64,000 nt of DNA from JAGVSR01 sp963825555 (GCA_963825555.1 CAWGTZ010000028.1:1-64000); one strand, 5' to 3'; positions 45,588 to 54,904 are shown, counted from the first letter of the stretch. A program made the numbers and translations. Notes: generated by a model from the sequence alone, not told the origin.

Positions 45588-46913
45588 TCACACGTCATAG
45601 AACCGCACGGGCTCGCCGAAACCCGACTTAGCGAGTTCGCCTTGCCACATGACGCGCCGCCCGCGCACGAACGTGCCGACCGGCCAGCCTGTCACCTGTT
45701 TACCATCGTAGGGGGTCCAACCGACACGGCTCTCAATCCAACTGTCCCGGATCGTCTCACGGCGTTTCAAATCGACCAGCGTCAGGTCCGCATCCCAGCC
45801 CACCGCAATCCGCCCCTTGCCACGTATGCCGAACAGCCGCTGCGGTCCATGGCTCGTCAAATCCACGAGCCGCTGCAGGCTGAGCCGGCCCGCATTCACA
45901 TGGTCCAGCATGATGGGAACCAGAGTCTGCACACCGGTCATGCCGGAGTGCGAACCCGGGTAGGGATGATCTTTCTCCTCGCGCGTGTGGGGTGCATGGT
46001 CGGATCCGATCACGTCGACGACCCCGTCGGCCAGCGCTGCCCAGATGCGTTCCCGATGGCGCGCATCGCGCACGGGCGGGTTCATCTGCACGTAGTTGCC
46101 GAGTTCGCGATAGCATTCCGGCGCCGCGAGGGTCAGGTGATGCGGCGTTACTTCCACGCTCGCCCACTCTTTGTGTTCCTGCAGGAAGTCCATCTCCTCG
46201 GCCGTTGAGATGTGCAGCACGTGGATGCGCCTCCGGTGCTTCTCCGCATATCCCACGAGACGCTTCGTAGCGATCAGTGCGGCCTCCTCGTCGCGCCACA
46301 CGGGGTGGGATGAAGGATCGCCGGGTACGCGCAGGTGGGCGCGCGCCTTAAGCCGTTCCTCGTCCTCCGCATGGAAGGACGCGCGGCGCGAGAGCCGGGC
46401 AACGATATTTTCCAGCGACGGCGGATCGTCGACAAGCAGACTTCCGGTCGAGGACCCCATGAAAACCTTGATGCCGGCCGAGCCTTCCAGCCGCTCCAGT
46501 TTCGGGATGTCCTCGATGTTCTCCCGCGTGCCGCCGACAAAGAACGCGAAGTCGCACAGCATGCGATGGCGCGCGGCGCCCACCTTTGCGGCCAGCGTCT
46601 GCTCGCAGGTCGTCAACGGCTGTGTGTTGGGCATCTCGAAAACGGCCGTGACGCCACCGGCCACGGCGGCGCGGCTACCTGTTTCCAAATCTTCCTTGTG
46701 AGTCAAACCGGGTTCGCGGAAGTGCACCTGCGTATCGATCACGCCTGGCAGGATGTGAAGGCCCCTGGCATCGAGCGTATCCATGGTCTTGGCGGACCCC
46801 AGCGACCCCATCGCCACGATGCGGCCATCCCGAATACCGATATCCCGCACCCCTTCGCCGTCATGATTGACGACCGTGGCTCCTTGAATGACGAGATCGA
46901 AGGGGGCGCTCAT
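45588..46913 (-). CDS. pyrC: Dihydroorotase (AllB/PyrC class I type)
   Basis: Cyclises N-carbamoyl-aspartate to dihydroorotate in pyrimidine synthesis. The 441-residue amidohydrolase has the zinc motif DTQVHFREPGLTHKED, the region of the bridging lysine (GIKVFMGSSTG), metal histidines in HVLHIST and VEVTPHHL, and the catalytic aspartate in GSDHAPHT. ATG 46913 (MSAPFDLVIQG) gives normal length. Allantoinases and hydantoinases share the fold, but these motifs fit dihydroorotase best. It is divergent from ygfZ. Confidence 0.9.
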   Translation of the reverse strand: MSAPFDLVIQGATVVNHDGEGVRDIGIRDGRIVAMGSLGSAKTMDTLDARGLHILPGVIDTQVHFREPGLTHKEDLETGSRAAVAGGVTAVFEMPNTQPLTTCEQTLAAKVGAARHRMLCDFAFFVGGTRENIEDIPKLERLEGSAGIKVFMGSSTGSLLVDDPPSLENIVARLSRRASFHAEDEERLKARAHLRVPGDPSSHPVWRDEEAALIATKRLVGYAEKHRRRIHVLHISTAEEMDFLQEHKEWASVEVTPHHLTLAAPECYRELGNYVQMNPPVRDARHRERIWAALADGVVDVIGSDHAPHTREEKDHPYPGSHSGMTGVQTLVPIMLDHVNAGRLSLQRLVDLTSHGPQRLFGIRGKGRIAVGWDADLTLVDLKRRETIRDSWIESRVGWTPYDGKQVTGWPVGTFVRGRRVMWQGELAKSGFGEPVRFYDV

Positions 46914-47020
46914 GTTGTGTAGCCTATCTACTTTGTGCACGGTCCGTAGGGCGGGGCGCGCTTGCCTTGCCGACATACCGCACTTAGTTACGTCAAGAGA
47001 GATAGCAACCCCAGGCCGCC

Positions 47021-47878
47021 ATGACGAGTGAGATCACCATTGCCCTGCTGCCTGATCGTGGCGTCGTTGCGGTTTCGGGTCCCGACGCGCGGAAGTTGTT
47101 GCAGGGTCTTCTGACCAACGACGTCGCGGGGGTCGAAACGTCGCCCGCCATCCACGCGGGGCTGCTTTCGCCGCAGGGAAAGATCCTGTTCGATTTTCTC
47201 GTCGTCAAAGCGACCGATGGGGTTCTGCTCGACGTCTCCCGCGCGCATGCCAGTGATCTCGTCAAGCGCCTTACTCTTTACAAGATGAGGGCGAACGTCA
47301 CGATCAGGGACGTATCAAATGATCATGCGGTGCTCGCCGCGTTTGGTGCGGGGGCACGCTTAGACACGGGGATCGCTTATCCTGATCCGCGTCTCGCTGA
47401 ACTCGGCTGGCGGGCAATCGTCAGAACGGGAGAAATTCCCTCAGCCGCCGCCCCCGAAACGGCCTATCACGCCCATCGCATTGCATTGGGCGTCCCCGAG
47501 GGCGGGCGCGACTTCGTTTTCGGCGATACGTTTCCACACGAAGCGCTCTTCGATCAGCTCCATGGTGTCTCTTTCACCAAGGGCTGTTACGTCGGCCAGG
47601 AGGTCGTATCGCGCATGGAGCATCGTGGCACAGCCCGCAAGCGCGTCGTCCCCGTCATCGCCGACGTGGCACTCGAACAGGGCACACCGGTGAAGGCTGG
47701 CGAGATCGAAATCGGCACCGTTGGCTCGGTCTGTGGCCCGCGCGGGCTTGCACTCCTGCGCCTCGATCGCGCCGGGGAAGCCGAGGCCAAGAGCCTTGCT
47801 CTCACGGCCGGAGGTATCCCCGTGCGCATCGAGTTGCCCGCATGGGCCAGATTTCCCGCGGCGGCTCCTCATTCCTGA
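47021..47878 (+). CDS. ygfZ: YgfZ/GcvT-like folate-binding protein
   Basis: A 285-residue tetrahydrofolate-dependent factor that supports assembly or repair of certain iron-sulfur proteins. The GcvT-like fold is seen in LLQGLLTNDV and SPQGKILFDF. The YgfZ signature KGCYVGQEVVSRMEHRG carries the conserved cysteine near residue 190. Its 3' end overlaps the convergent AhpD-like gene by 10 bp. It is divergent from pyrC. Confidence 0.9.
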   Translation: MTSEITIALLPDRGVVAVSGPDARKLLQGLLTNDVAGVETSPAIHAGLLSPQGKILFDFLVVKATDGVLLDVSRAHASDLVKRLTLYKMRANVTIRDVSNDHAVLAAFGAGARLDTGIAYPDPRLAELGWRAIVRTGEIPSAAAPETAYHAHRIALGVPEGGRDFVFGDTFPHEALFDQLHGVSFTKGCYVGQEVVSRMEHRGTARKRVVPVIADVALEQGTPVKAGEIEIGTVGSVCGPRGLALLRLDRAGEAEAKSLALTAGGIPVRIELPAWARFPAAAPHS

Positions 47879-48234
47879 GCCGCCGGCTGAGCCTCGGGCA
47901 TGAGTTGGCCGACGGCTTCGGCGGCGTGCGCCGCATACATGACAGAGGGGCCGGCGCCCATGTAGATCGCCATGCCGAGCGTCTCCATGATCTCGTCGCG
48001 TGTCGCGCCCTGAGCAATGGCGGCCTTGACGTGGAAGGCGATGCAGTCGTCGCAGCGGATTGCAACGCCAATCGCCAGCGCCAGCAGCTCTTTCGTCTTG
48101 GTATCGAGTGCGTTGGCCTTCAAGGCCGCCTGCGCCATGGCAGAGAAGCCCTTCATCACATCCGGCGTGCCGCCGCGCAGATCCTTCAGCGGTCCGCTCA
48201 ATGTCTTCATGTGCTCTTGCCAGTCGATCAGCAT
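47869..48234 (-). CDS. Carboxymuconolactone decarboxylase/AhpD-like protein
   Basis: A 121-residue helical protein. The CxxC site RCDDCIAFHVKAA matches AhpD-type redox proteins (Cys-x-x-Cys followed by His), so a peroxidase-support role is more likely than decarboxylation. AKAALKAN, TKELLALAIGVA and ATRDEIMETLGMAIYMG also fit the family. AAGGAG precedes the ATG. An AT-rich palindrome about 50 bp upstream suggests tight control, perhaps by a redox-sensing repressor (inferred). Confidence 0.88.
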   Translation of the reverse strand: MLIDWQEHMKTLSGPLKDLRGGTPDVMKGFSAMAQAALKANALDTKTKELLALAIGVAIRCDDCIAFHVKAAIAQGATRDEIMETLGMAIYMGAGPSVMYAAHAAEAVGQLMPEAQPAAQE

Positions 48235-48280
48235 TCACGGTCTCCTTTGCTCACACCTCGTTCCATTCGCCATCTTATAT

Positions 48281-48296
48281 ATTAGTATATTCTAAT
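48281..48296. promoter_or_regulatory. Palindromic operator candidate upstream of the AhpD-like gene
   Basis: ATTAG-N-ATAT-N-CTAAT, within an AT-rich patch unusual for this GC-rich region. It lies 47 bp before the start of the AhpD-like gene, where a repressor site would overlap the promoter. The regulator is not known and no repressor gene is adjacent. Confidence 0.55.
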
Positions 48297-48423
48297 TTAT
48301 GCAACCCGCGCGTCCCTTAGCCGCTCCGTCGCGGGCGCGCTTGCCGGTTGGCCTCAAACAGCGATGATGAGGTCAATGCGTCCGGGTCTTTGGCCCGGGA
48401 AAAGCTCGAAAACGGGGAATCCC

Positions 48424-49047
48424 GTGCCGTCACGCGATGCCGACTTTATCCGTCATCCCTCGAAGCGGTGCCCTTGGCCCGGCATCGAGGATGCCGCCTA
48501 TGCGCGCTATCACGACGAGGAATGGGGCGTGCCGCACGCCGATAGCCGGAGGCTGTTCGAGAAGCTCGTGCTCGAGGGCTTCCAGGCAGGCCTCTCCTGG
48601 CTGACGATACTGAAGAAACGCGATGCATTCCGGCGCGCCTTCCACGATTTCGATGCTGAGCGGATTGCGCGCTACGGCACGAAGGACATCGAGCGGCTGA
48701 TGAACGATGCCGGCATCGTGCGTAACCGCCTCAAGATCGAGGCGACGATCGACAATGCACGGGCCTTCCTCGCATTGTCGGAGCACACCTCGCTCGCTAC
48801 ATTCCTCTGGTCCCAAATGGAGAATGGCCCGATCGTCAATCGCCATGCGCGCATGGCGGACGTGCCGCCGATGACCAAGGACTCAAAGCGGATATCGAAG
48901 GCCCTCATGAAAGAGGGCTTCCGCTTCGTAGGACCGACCACCTTCTACGCCTTCATGCAGTCGGTGGGCATGGTCAACGATCATCTCGTCTCCTGTCCGC
49001 GCCACAAACCTTGTGCGAAGCTCCAGCGCGACTTCAAATGCCCGTAA
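48424..49047 (+). CDS. tag: DNA-3-methyladenine glycosylase I
   Basis: Removes 3-methyladenine from alkylated DNA. The 207-residue protein matches Tag: CPWPGIEDAAYARYHDEEWGVP near the N-terminus, FEKLVLEGFQAGLSWLTILKKR, GIVRNRLKIEA, and the C-terminal zinc motif with NDHLVSCPRHKPC. GTG 48424 with GGGGAA upstream is preferred; the frame opens at 48364. The zinc ligands (Cys near 15, His and two Cys at the C-terminus) are present. Confidence 0.92.
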   Translation: MPSRDADFIRHPSKRCPWPGIEDAAYARYHDEEWGVPHADSRRLFEKLVLEGFQAGLSWLTILKKRDAFRRAFHDFDAERIARYGTKDIERLMNDAGIVRNRLKIEATIDNARAFLALSEHTSLATFLWSQMENGPIVNRHARMADVPPMTKDSKRISKALMKEGFRFVGPTTFYAFMQSVGMVNDHLVSCPRHKPCAKLQRDFKCP

Positions 49048-49070
49048 GGAATCGAGGCAGAACCGACGCG

Positions 49071-49712
49071 ATGTCACCATCGAACACCAAGTCCACCATC
49101 CCGCAACCCACACCGGTCGCCCCCCGCGCCTGGCAGCGGATGCTGTCCGGGCGGCGGCTCGATCTGCTCGATCCCTCCCCGGCCGATGTCGAGATCGGCG
49201 ACATAGCGCATGGTCTTGCACGCGTGGCCCGATGGAATGGTCAGACCGTCGGCGATCACGCCTTTTCAGTCGCCGAACATGCGCTGATCGTCGAGGCCAT
49301 CGCCTCTGATCTCAATTCCGGCTGGCCGGCCGCGCACGCTTTGGCGGCACTACTCCATGATGCTCCGGAATACGTGATCGGAGACCTGATCAGCCCCTTC
49401 AAGACGGCGATCGGGCTCGACTACAAGGCCTTCGAGCTGAAGATCCTCGCCGCGATTCATCGCCGCTTCGGGCTTCCCGACACCCTGCCGGACGACCTGT
49501 CGGCCGCCATCAAGGCCGCCGACCATGTTGCGGCCTATTACGAGGCGACCCGTCTTGCGGGGTTCACCGAGAGCGAGGCTTTGTTATACTTCGGCCAACC
49601 GGGTGGATTGAGCCCGCATCTGACGCAGCGTCTGGAAAATTTGAGCGCTGCCCCCGTTGCCGAGGCCGAGGCCCGATTTCTGGCGCGCTTTGAGGAACTC
49701 ACGACCGTCTGA
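49071..49712 (+). CDS. HD-domain phosphohydrolase (YfbR-like)
   Basis: A 213-residue HD-superfamily protein. The metal-binding pattern is H (VGDHAFSVAEHAL), HD (ALLHDAPEYVIGD) and D (KAADHVAAYYE), resembling YfbR 5'-nucleotidases that hydrolyse deoxynucleoside monophosphates. An N-terminal segment PRAWQRMLSGRRLDLLDP is common in this alphaproteobacterial subgroup. Substrate is inferred. It follows tag by 23 bp and may be cotranscribed with it. Confidence 0.85.
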   Translation: MSPSNTKSTIPQPTPVAPRAWQRMLSGRRLDLLDPSPADVEIGDIAHGLARVARWNGQTVGDHAFSVAEHALIVEAIASDLNSGWPAAHALAALLHDAPEYVIGDLISPFKTAIGLDYKAFELKILAAIHRRFGLPDTLPDDLSAAIKAADHVAAYYEATRLAGFTESEALLYFGQPGGLSPHLTQRLENLSAAPVAEAEARFLARFEELTTV

Positions 49713-49867
49713 CCCAGGCGATTTCACTTCCTTTTGCGCGCGGGCGGAATAATCGGCCAGCCGCCCCGTTATGGCCTCATCAATCCATTGTTTGGAGGTC
49801 GGGTTGCAGCCGCCATTTCAATTTTCACTTGCTACATGCAGCGCTCTAGAGACGGGAGAATAGCCCC

Positions 49868-50935
49868 ATGGTATCCGACGCGAATGTGCGACGTATCCCG
49901 CGCGAGAGCCTCGAGCGTCATCACCCCATAGGGATGGAGATGCGCCAGGAAGCCCCGGCCGTTGAAATCGGCCTCAATGCCGCAATCGTGGCCGTGCTCG
50001 ACAACGAGCCGGTCGTCCTCGTCGTGCGCGACGAGGCAGCCAGCAACGGCAGCCAGTCCGGCACGCAGGACAGTCTACCATCAGGCCCCTTCTCGCCCCT
50101 CGAGCATCGGACGCTGGAAGGCGGCCTGCGCTCCTGGGTGGCGGAACAGGCCGATATCGACCTGGGTTACGTCGAGCAATTGTATTCCTTCGGCGATCGA
50201 GGCCGCCACGCGCAGCCGGGCGACGCGATGCCCCACGTGGTTTCCATCGGTTACTTGGCCCTCACCAACGCCAGCCAGATCGACGAGGCGCAGCGCGGAT
50301 CATGGCGCAGCTGGTATCACTACTTCCCTTGGGAGGACTGGCGCAAAGGCAGGCCCCAGATCCTCGAGACCGAAATCGTGCCGCGGCTTCGCGAATGGGC
50401 GGGGCGTCCACAGCAGGTGGCCGAGCCCGCCCGCCCCATCGCGCGTCAGGACCGGATCCGCATGTGCTTCGGCCTCGATGGCGCGGCCTGGGACGAGGAA
50501 AAAGTGCTCGACCGCTACGAGCTGCTCTATGAGGCAGGTCTGGCGGAGGAGGCCCGCCGCGACGGCCGCGAAGCGGCGCTCGCCTGGTCGCCCACGCCGC
50601 GGCTCGGCGCCATGATGCGCTACGATCATCGCCGCATCCTGGCGACCGCCATTGGCCGCACGCGCGCCAAGATCAAATACAGGCCGGTGATCTTCGAACT
50701 CATGCCGCCGGAGTTCACGCTGTTTGAATTGCAGCGCACGGTCGAGGCTATCCTCGGCCCTCACCTGCACAAGCAGAACTTCCGCCGGCTCGTCGAGGGC
50801 GCCGGGCTGGTCGAACCGACGGGCGAGATGAAGACACGTACGGGCGGCCGCCCTGCGAAGCTCTACCGCTTCCGCAAGGAAGTGCTGCTCGAGCGGCCTG
50901 CACCTGGTGTTCGCGTAAAGCCCGGGCGGGCGTGA
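49868..50935 (+). CDS. nadQ: NadQ-like NAD biosynthesis regulator (NUDIX-like plus winged helix)
   Basis: A 355-residue protein of the COG4111 type. The N-terminal two thirds resemble a degenerate NUDIX-like domain (AAIVAVLDNEPVVLVVRDE, LEGGLRSWVAEQADIDLGYVEQLYSF). The C-terminal part (about 240-345) looks like a winged helix, with FELMPPEFTLFELQRTVEAILG and GAGLVEPTGE. NadQ is known as a regulator of nadABC in alphaproteobacteria (recalled). Its position 330 bp before nadA, with two identical palindromes between, supports this. Effector is unknown. Confidence 0.78.
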   Translation: MVSDANVRRIPRESLERHHPIGMEMRQEAPAVEIGLNAAIVAVLDNEPVVLVVRDEAASNGSQSGTQDSLPSGPFSPLEHRTLEGGLRSWVAEQADIDLGYVEQLYSFGDRGRHAQPGDAMPHVVSIGYLALTNASQIDEAQRGSWRSWYHYFPWEDWRKGRPQILETEIVPRLREWAGRPQQVAEPARPIARQDRIRMCFGLDGAAWDEEKVLDRYELLYEAGLAEEARRDGREAALAWSPTPRLGAMMRYDHRRILATAIGRTRAKIKYRPVIFELMPPEFTLFELQRTVEAILGPHLHKQNFRRLVEGAGLVEPTGEMKTRTGGRPAKLYRFRKEVLLERPAPGVRVKPGRA

Positions 50936-50953
50936 AGCCCTATCCTCCCATGA

Positions 50954-50979
50954 ACCGCGGCGGCTGAAACCGCCGCGGT
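50954..50979. other. Hairpin after nadQ
   Basis: Perfect arms ACCGCGGCGG and CCGCCGCGGT with loop CTGAAA, 19 bp past the nadQ stop. There is no T-run, so it is an imperfect terminator candidate. Confidence 0.5.
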
Positions 50980-51153
50980 CCTCCGCTCCGTTCAGCGCAA
51001 GCAGAGTTCACAGGACCAGCTTGGTCGGCGTTCGTAGGCATCTGCGCGTAACGATTGCAGAGGGGCCTCGTCGGGCCTCGCGTGAATAATTTATGTCGCG
51101 AACGGCCAATCCTCTGGAAAAGCGCGTCGCGATCCCTTAAATTAAGCACAGGA

Positions 51154-51170
51154 ATGCTCGAATAGAGCAT
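51154..51170. promoter_or_regulatory. Operator 1 of nadABC (probable NadQ box)
   Basis: ATGCTC-N5-GAGCAT, a perfect inverted repeat about 95 bp before the nadA start. Its arms and spacer length are identical to those of operator 2. Confidence 0.75.
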
Positions 51171-51215
51171 AACTGAACGGAACCGGCAAGTGCCGGGACT
51201 TCTCAGGCTCTAATT

Positions 51216-51232
51216 ATGCTCATGATGAGCAT
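51216..51232. promoter_or_regulatory. Operator 2 of nadABC (probable NadQ box)
   Basis: ATGCTCAT-G-ATGAGCAT, an 8+8 bp palindrome centred about 42 bp before the nadA start. The centre-to-centre distance to operator 1 is 62 bp, close to six helical turns, compatible with cooperative binding or looping. Confidence 0.8.
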
Positions 51233-51265
51233 TAACAGAGCTGGAGGCATGGAGGACACGTATCG

Positions 51266-52339
51266 ATGGTGCAGGTGACCCTTCCGTTGAGCCGCTCGGC
51301 CGCCCGCGCGGCTGTCCAGCCCGCCGGCGAAGCAAAACCCGAACACGGCATCACCTTCACGCCCGCGCTGGAGCGCGAACTGGCGCCCATCTACGAACGC
51401 ATGAAGCGGGTCGTCACGCCGATGGAGTGGGCGCAGTACGCGCCGCTCATCAAGGCGATCAATACGCTGAAAGCCGAGCGCGGCGCCGTCATCCTCGCGC
51501 ACAACTACATGACACCCGAGATCTTCCACGGCGTCTCCGATTTCCGTGGCGACAGCCTGCAGCTGGCCCGCGAGGCCGCAAAAGCCAAGGCCGACATCAT
51601 CGTCCAGGCCGGCGTGCACTTCATGGCCGAAACGTCAAAGCTGCTCTCGCCGGACAAGACGGTGCTGATCCCCGACATGCGCGCAGGCTGCTCGCTCGCC
51701 GCCTCGATCACGGCCGCCGATGTGCGCCTCTTGCGCGAGGCCTATCCGGGCGTGCCGATCGTCACCTACGTCAACACCTCGGCTGCGGTGAAGGCTGAGT
51801 GCGACATCACCTGCACGTCCGCCAACGCGGTCAAGGTCGTCGAGAGCCTCGGCGCACCGCGCGTGCTGCTGATCCCCGACGAGTATCTGTCGAAGTACGT
51901 GCAGACAAAAACTGATGTCGAGATCATCGCCTGGCGCGGTCACTGCGAAGTGCACGAACGCTTCACGGCGGAAGAACTCGAAGCCTATCGCGACGCCAAT
52001 CCGGGTGTGAAGATCATTGCACACCCAGAGTGCCCGCCGGACGTCATCAATGCGGCGGACTTCACCGGCTCGACCTCGGGCATGATCAACTGGGTGAAGA
52101 CCAACCGCCCGAAGAAGGCTCTGCTCGTCACCGAGTGCTCGATGGCCTCCAACGTGGCGGACGAGACGCCGGACGTGGAATTCGTGCGCCCGTGCAATCT
52201 GTGCCCGCACATGAAGCGGATCAGCCTTGAAGCAATTTATGAGAGCCTGCGCGACCTTAAATACGAGGTCACCGTTGATCCTGATGTCGCCGAGCGCGCA
52301 CGCCGCGCGGTCGAGCGAATGGTGAACCTCAACAACTGA
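51266..52339 (+). CDS. nadA: Quinolinate synthase A
   Basis: Condenses iminoaspartate with dihydroxyacetone phosphate to quinolinate using a [4Fe-4S] cluster. The 357-residue protein has AHNYMTPEIFHGVSDFRGDS near 78-97 and the three cluster cysteines at Cys142 (DMRAGCSLA), Cys227 (WRGHCEVHERF) and Cys313 (CNLCPHMK). TPDVEFVRPCNLCP is typical of the C-terminus. GGAGG lies upstream of ATG 51266. It is the first gene of nadABC, behind two operator-like palindromes. Confidence 0.96.
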   Translation: MVQVTLPLSRSAARAAVQPAGEAKPEHGITFTPALERELAPIYERMKRVVTPMEWAQYAPLIKAINTLKAERGAVILAHNYMTPEIFHGVSDFRGDSLQLAREAAKAKADIIVQAGVHFMAETSKLLSPDKTVLIPDMRAGCSLAASITAADVRLLREAYPGVPIVTYVNTSAAVKAECDITCTSANAVKVVESLGAPRVLLIPDEYLSKYVQTKTDVEIIAWRGHCEVHERFTAEELEAYRDANPGVKIIAHPECPPDVINAADFTGSTSGMINWVKTNRPKKALLVTECSMASNVADETPDVEFVRPCNLCPHMKRISLEAIYESLRDLKYEVTVDPDVAERARRAVERMVNLNN

Positions 52340-52379
52340 ACCTGAGGCCTCCGATCGGGGGCGGCGAGCGAGGTGGCAG

Positions 52380-54041
52380 ATGGCCAAGCGCGTCCGGAAC
52401 GAGTTCGAGGGCTTCCCGCGGCCCAAAACGCCGCTGGGACCAGGCGATATCGTCATCGTCGGGGCCGGTCTTGCCGGTCTCTACACGGCGTTGAAGCTCG
52501 CGCCCCTGCCGGTCACGGTCGTGGCCGCCGCGCCGCTCGGCGAGGGCGCTTCGAGTGTCTGGGCCCAGGGTGGCATCGCGGCAGCCGTGGGGGAAGGCGA
52601 CACGGCCGAAGCGCACGCGCATGATACCATTGCCGCCGGTGCCGGTATCGTCGACGAGAGGGTCGCGCGGACCGTGGCCGAGGAGGCGGGTGCGCGCGTG
52701 CGCGATCTGCTCACCTACGGCGTGCCGTTCGACCGCGACTTGGAGGGCCACTTCGTGCTCTCGCGTGAGGCCGCTCATTCGGCCAAGCGCATCGTACGCG
52801 TGTCGGGCGACCGTGCGGGCGCCGCCATCATGCAGGCTCTGATCGCGGCTGCGCGCGCGACACCCTCCATCCGAGTCCTCACCGGCTATGAGGCCGAAGA
52901 CCTCATAATGGAAGAGGGCCGCGTCGTCGGCGTCCGTCTAGCGCGTGGAGAAACGCGCAGCCTGGGCAGCTACGAGTTCCTTCCCGCCAGTGCCGTCGTG
53001 CTCGCGACCGGTGGCGTCGGCGGGCTCTACGCCGTCACGACCAACCCCGCCTACGCTCGTGGCGAGGCAATCGCTTTCGCGGCCCGCGCGGGCGCCGTCA
53101 TTGCCGATCCGGAGTTCGTGCAGTTCCATCCCACCGCCATGGACATCGGCGTGGATCCCGCGCCGCTCGCAACCGAGGCCCTTCGTGGCGAGGGTGCGCA
53201 ACTCGTCAACAATGCCGGTCAGCGCTTCATGGCGGCCTTACACCCGGATAGCGATCTCGCCCCTCGCGATATCGTGGCCCGCGGGGTATTCGCAGAGATC
53301 GTCGCCGGACGCGGCGCTTATCTCGATTGCCGCAAGGCAATCGGTCCGCGCTTCGCGGAGGCTTATCCGACCGTCTTCGCCCATTGCCGCATGGCCGGGA
53401 TCGATCCTGTCACCGAACTCATTCCGGTGGCACCCGCCGCTCACTACCACATGGGCGGCATTGCGACCGACATGCACGGACGTTCGAGCGTCGAGGGTCT
53501 CTGGGCCGCCGGCGAGGTCGCCTCGACAGGCCTTCATGGTGCCAACCGCCTCGCCTCCAACTCGCTGCTCGAAGCGGTGGTTTTCGGCGGTCGCGTAGCG
53601 GACGATATTCGCTCGCTCGTGACTGTCTCGAGCGCCGAACCGATCGCCGAACTCCGTCTCGTCAACACCGGCACGGTCATCGACATGCGCCTGCGCGCAG
53701 AGGCCATCCGCCGCATTCGCCGCACGATGAGCGAAGACGTCGGCGTCGTAAGGGAAGCTCGCGGCCTGAGGCACGCTCTTGCTATTCTTCGCGAGATCGA
53801 AGCCGGAGCCGGGGGCGATGCCGTCGTCGCAAACATGGCGCTCACCGCCCGCCTGATAGCGGGCGCGGCACTTTCCAGAAAAGAGAGCCGCGGCGGTCAT
53901 TTCCGCAGCGACCATCCAAGCACAAACCCTCGTCTCGCCCGGCGCACATTCCTGACACTCGACGAATTGCGCGCCATCGAGGCTATGGCCACGCCAAAGC
54001 CGCGCCGCCGTGCGGTGGCGCCGATGGAGCTTGCACTGTGA
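52380..54041 (+). CDS. nadB: L-aspartate oxidase
   Basis: Oxidises L-aspartate to iminoaspartate, the unstable substrate of NadA. The 553-residue flavoprotein has the FAD motif IVGAGLAGLYTALKL near 22-36, SSVWAQGGIAAAVGEGDT, and the substrate-region motif QFHPTAMDIG. HYHMGGIATDMHGRSS and GANRLASNSLLEA mark the active-site and FAD-capping segments. It follows nadA by 40 bp and overlaps nadC by 4 bp. Confidence 0.96.
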   Translation: MAKRVRNEFEGFPRPKTPLGPGDIVIVGAGLAGLYTALKLAPLPVTVVAAAPLGEGASSVWAQGGIAAAVGEGDTAEAHAHDTIAAGAGIVDERVARTVAEEAGARVRDLLTYGVPFDRDLEGHFVLSREAAHSAKRIVRVSGDRAGAAIMQALIAAARATPSIRVLTGYEAEDLIMEEGRVVGVRLARGETRSLGSYEFLPASAVVLATGGVGGLYAVTTNPAYARGEAIAFAARAGAVIADPEFVQFHPTAMDIGVDPAPLATEALRGEGAQLVNNAGQRFMAALHPDSDLAPRDIVARGVFAEIVAGRGAYLDCRKAIGPRFAEAYPTVFAHCRMAGIDPVTELIPVAPAAHYHMGGIATDMHGRSSVEGLWAAGEVASTGLHGANRLASNSLLEAVVFGGRVADDIRSLVTVSSAEPIAELRLVNTGTVIDMRLRAEAIRRIRRTMSEDVGVVREARGLRHALAILREIEAGAGGDAVVANMALTARLIAGAALSRKESRGGHFRSDHPSTNPRLARRTFLTLDELRAIEAMATPKPRRRAVAPMELAL

Positions 54042-54904
54042 GCCACACCCGCCTGCCGAGGATCATCGTCACGCGTGCGGTGGCCGATGCGCTCGCTGAG
54101 GATCTGGGTCTCGCCGGCGACATCACGACAGACGCAACTGTGGACGCCGGCGCAACCGCCAAGGCTGTTATCGCAGCACGGCGCCCCGGCGTACTGGCGG
54201 GGCTAGATCTCGCTGAGGCCGCCTTTGCAGCGATGGATCCTTCCATCATGTTCACCCGCGCCAAGGCCGACGGTGACCGGATCGCGTCCGGCGATGTCGT
54301 AGCAAGCATCTCTGGCAACGCCCGCGCGATCCTCACGGGTGAACGAGTGGCGCTCAACTATCTCGGCCGCATGAGCGGTATCGCTACGCTGACCCGCCAC
54401 TACGTCGACGCCATTGCGGGTACGAAGGCGGCGATCGTCGACACGCGCAAGACGACGCCCGGCCTGCGCGCGTTCGAAAAATATGCCGTGCGCTGCGGAG
54501 GCGGGCAGAACCACCGCACGGGCCTGTTCGATGCAATCCTCATCAAAGACAACCACATCGTCGCCGCTGGTGGTGTCGAGGCCGCCCTCACGCGGGCTCG
54601 CGCGCATGCGGGCCACATGGTCAAGATCGAGATCGAGGTGGACACGCTGCAGCAGCTCGACCGCGTACTCGAGCACAAGGTCGACGTGATCCTGCTCGAC
54701 AACATGCCGCCCGAGACCCTGCGTGAGGCCGTCGCGCGCGTTGCCGGTCGTGCGCTCACGGAAGCCTCAGGCGGCGTCAATCTGGACACTGTTCGCGACA
54801 TAGCCGAAGCGGGGGTGGATCTGATTTCCGTAGGCGCGCTCACCCATTCGGCGCCGGTCCTCGATCTCGGCCTAGATTTCGAGCCCGGCAACCTGGGGGC
54901 GTGA
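54038..54904 (+). CDS. nadC: Nicotinate-nucleotide pyrophosphorylase (carboxylating)
   Basis: Converts quinolinate and PRPP to nicotinate mononucleotide. The 288-residue QPRTase has EDLGLAGDITTDATV near the N-terminus, RVALNYLGRMSGIAT, DTRKTTPGLRAFEKYAVRCG, HRTGLFDAILIKDNH and the C-terminal GVDLISVGALTHSAP. The start is a GTG at 54038 overlapping the nadB stop (GTGA). It completes the nadABC operon. Confidence 0.96.
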   Translation: MSHTRLPRIIVTRAVADALAEDLGLAGDITTDATVDAGATAKAVIAARRPGVLAGLDLAEAAFAAMDPSIMFTRAKADGDRIASGDVVASISGNARAILTGERVALNYLGRMSGIATLTRHYVDAIAGTKAAIVDTRKTTPGLRAFEKYAVRCGGGQNHRTGLFDAILIKDNHIVAAGGVEAALTRARAHAGHMVKIEIEVDTLQQLDRVLEHKVDVILLDNMPPETLREAVARVAGRALTEASGGVNLDTVRDIAEAGVDLISVGALTHSAPVLDLGLDFEPGNLGA

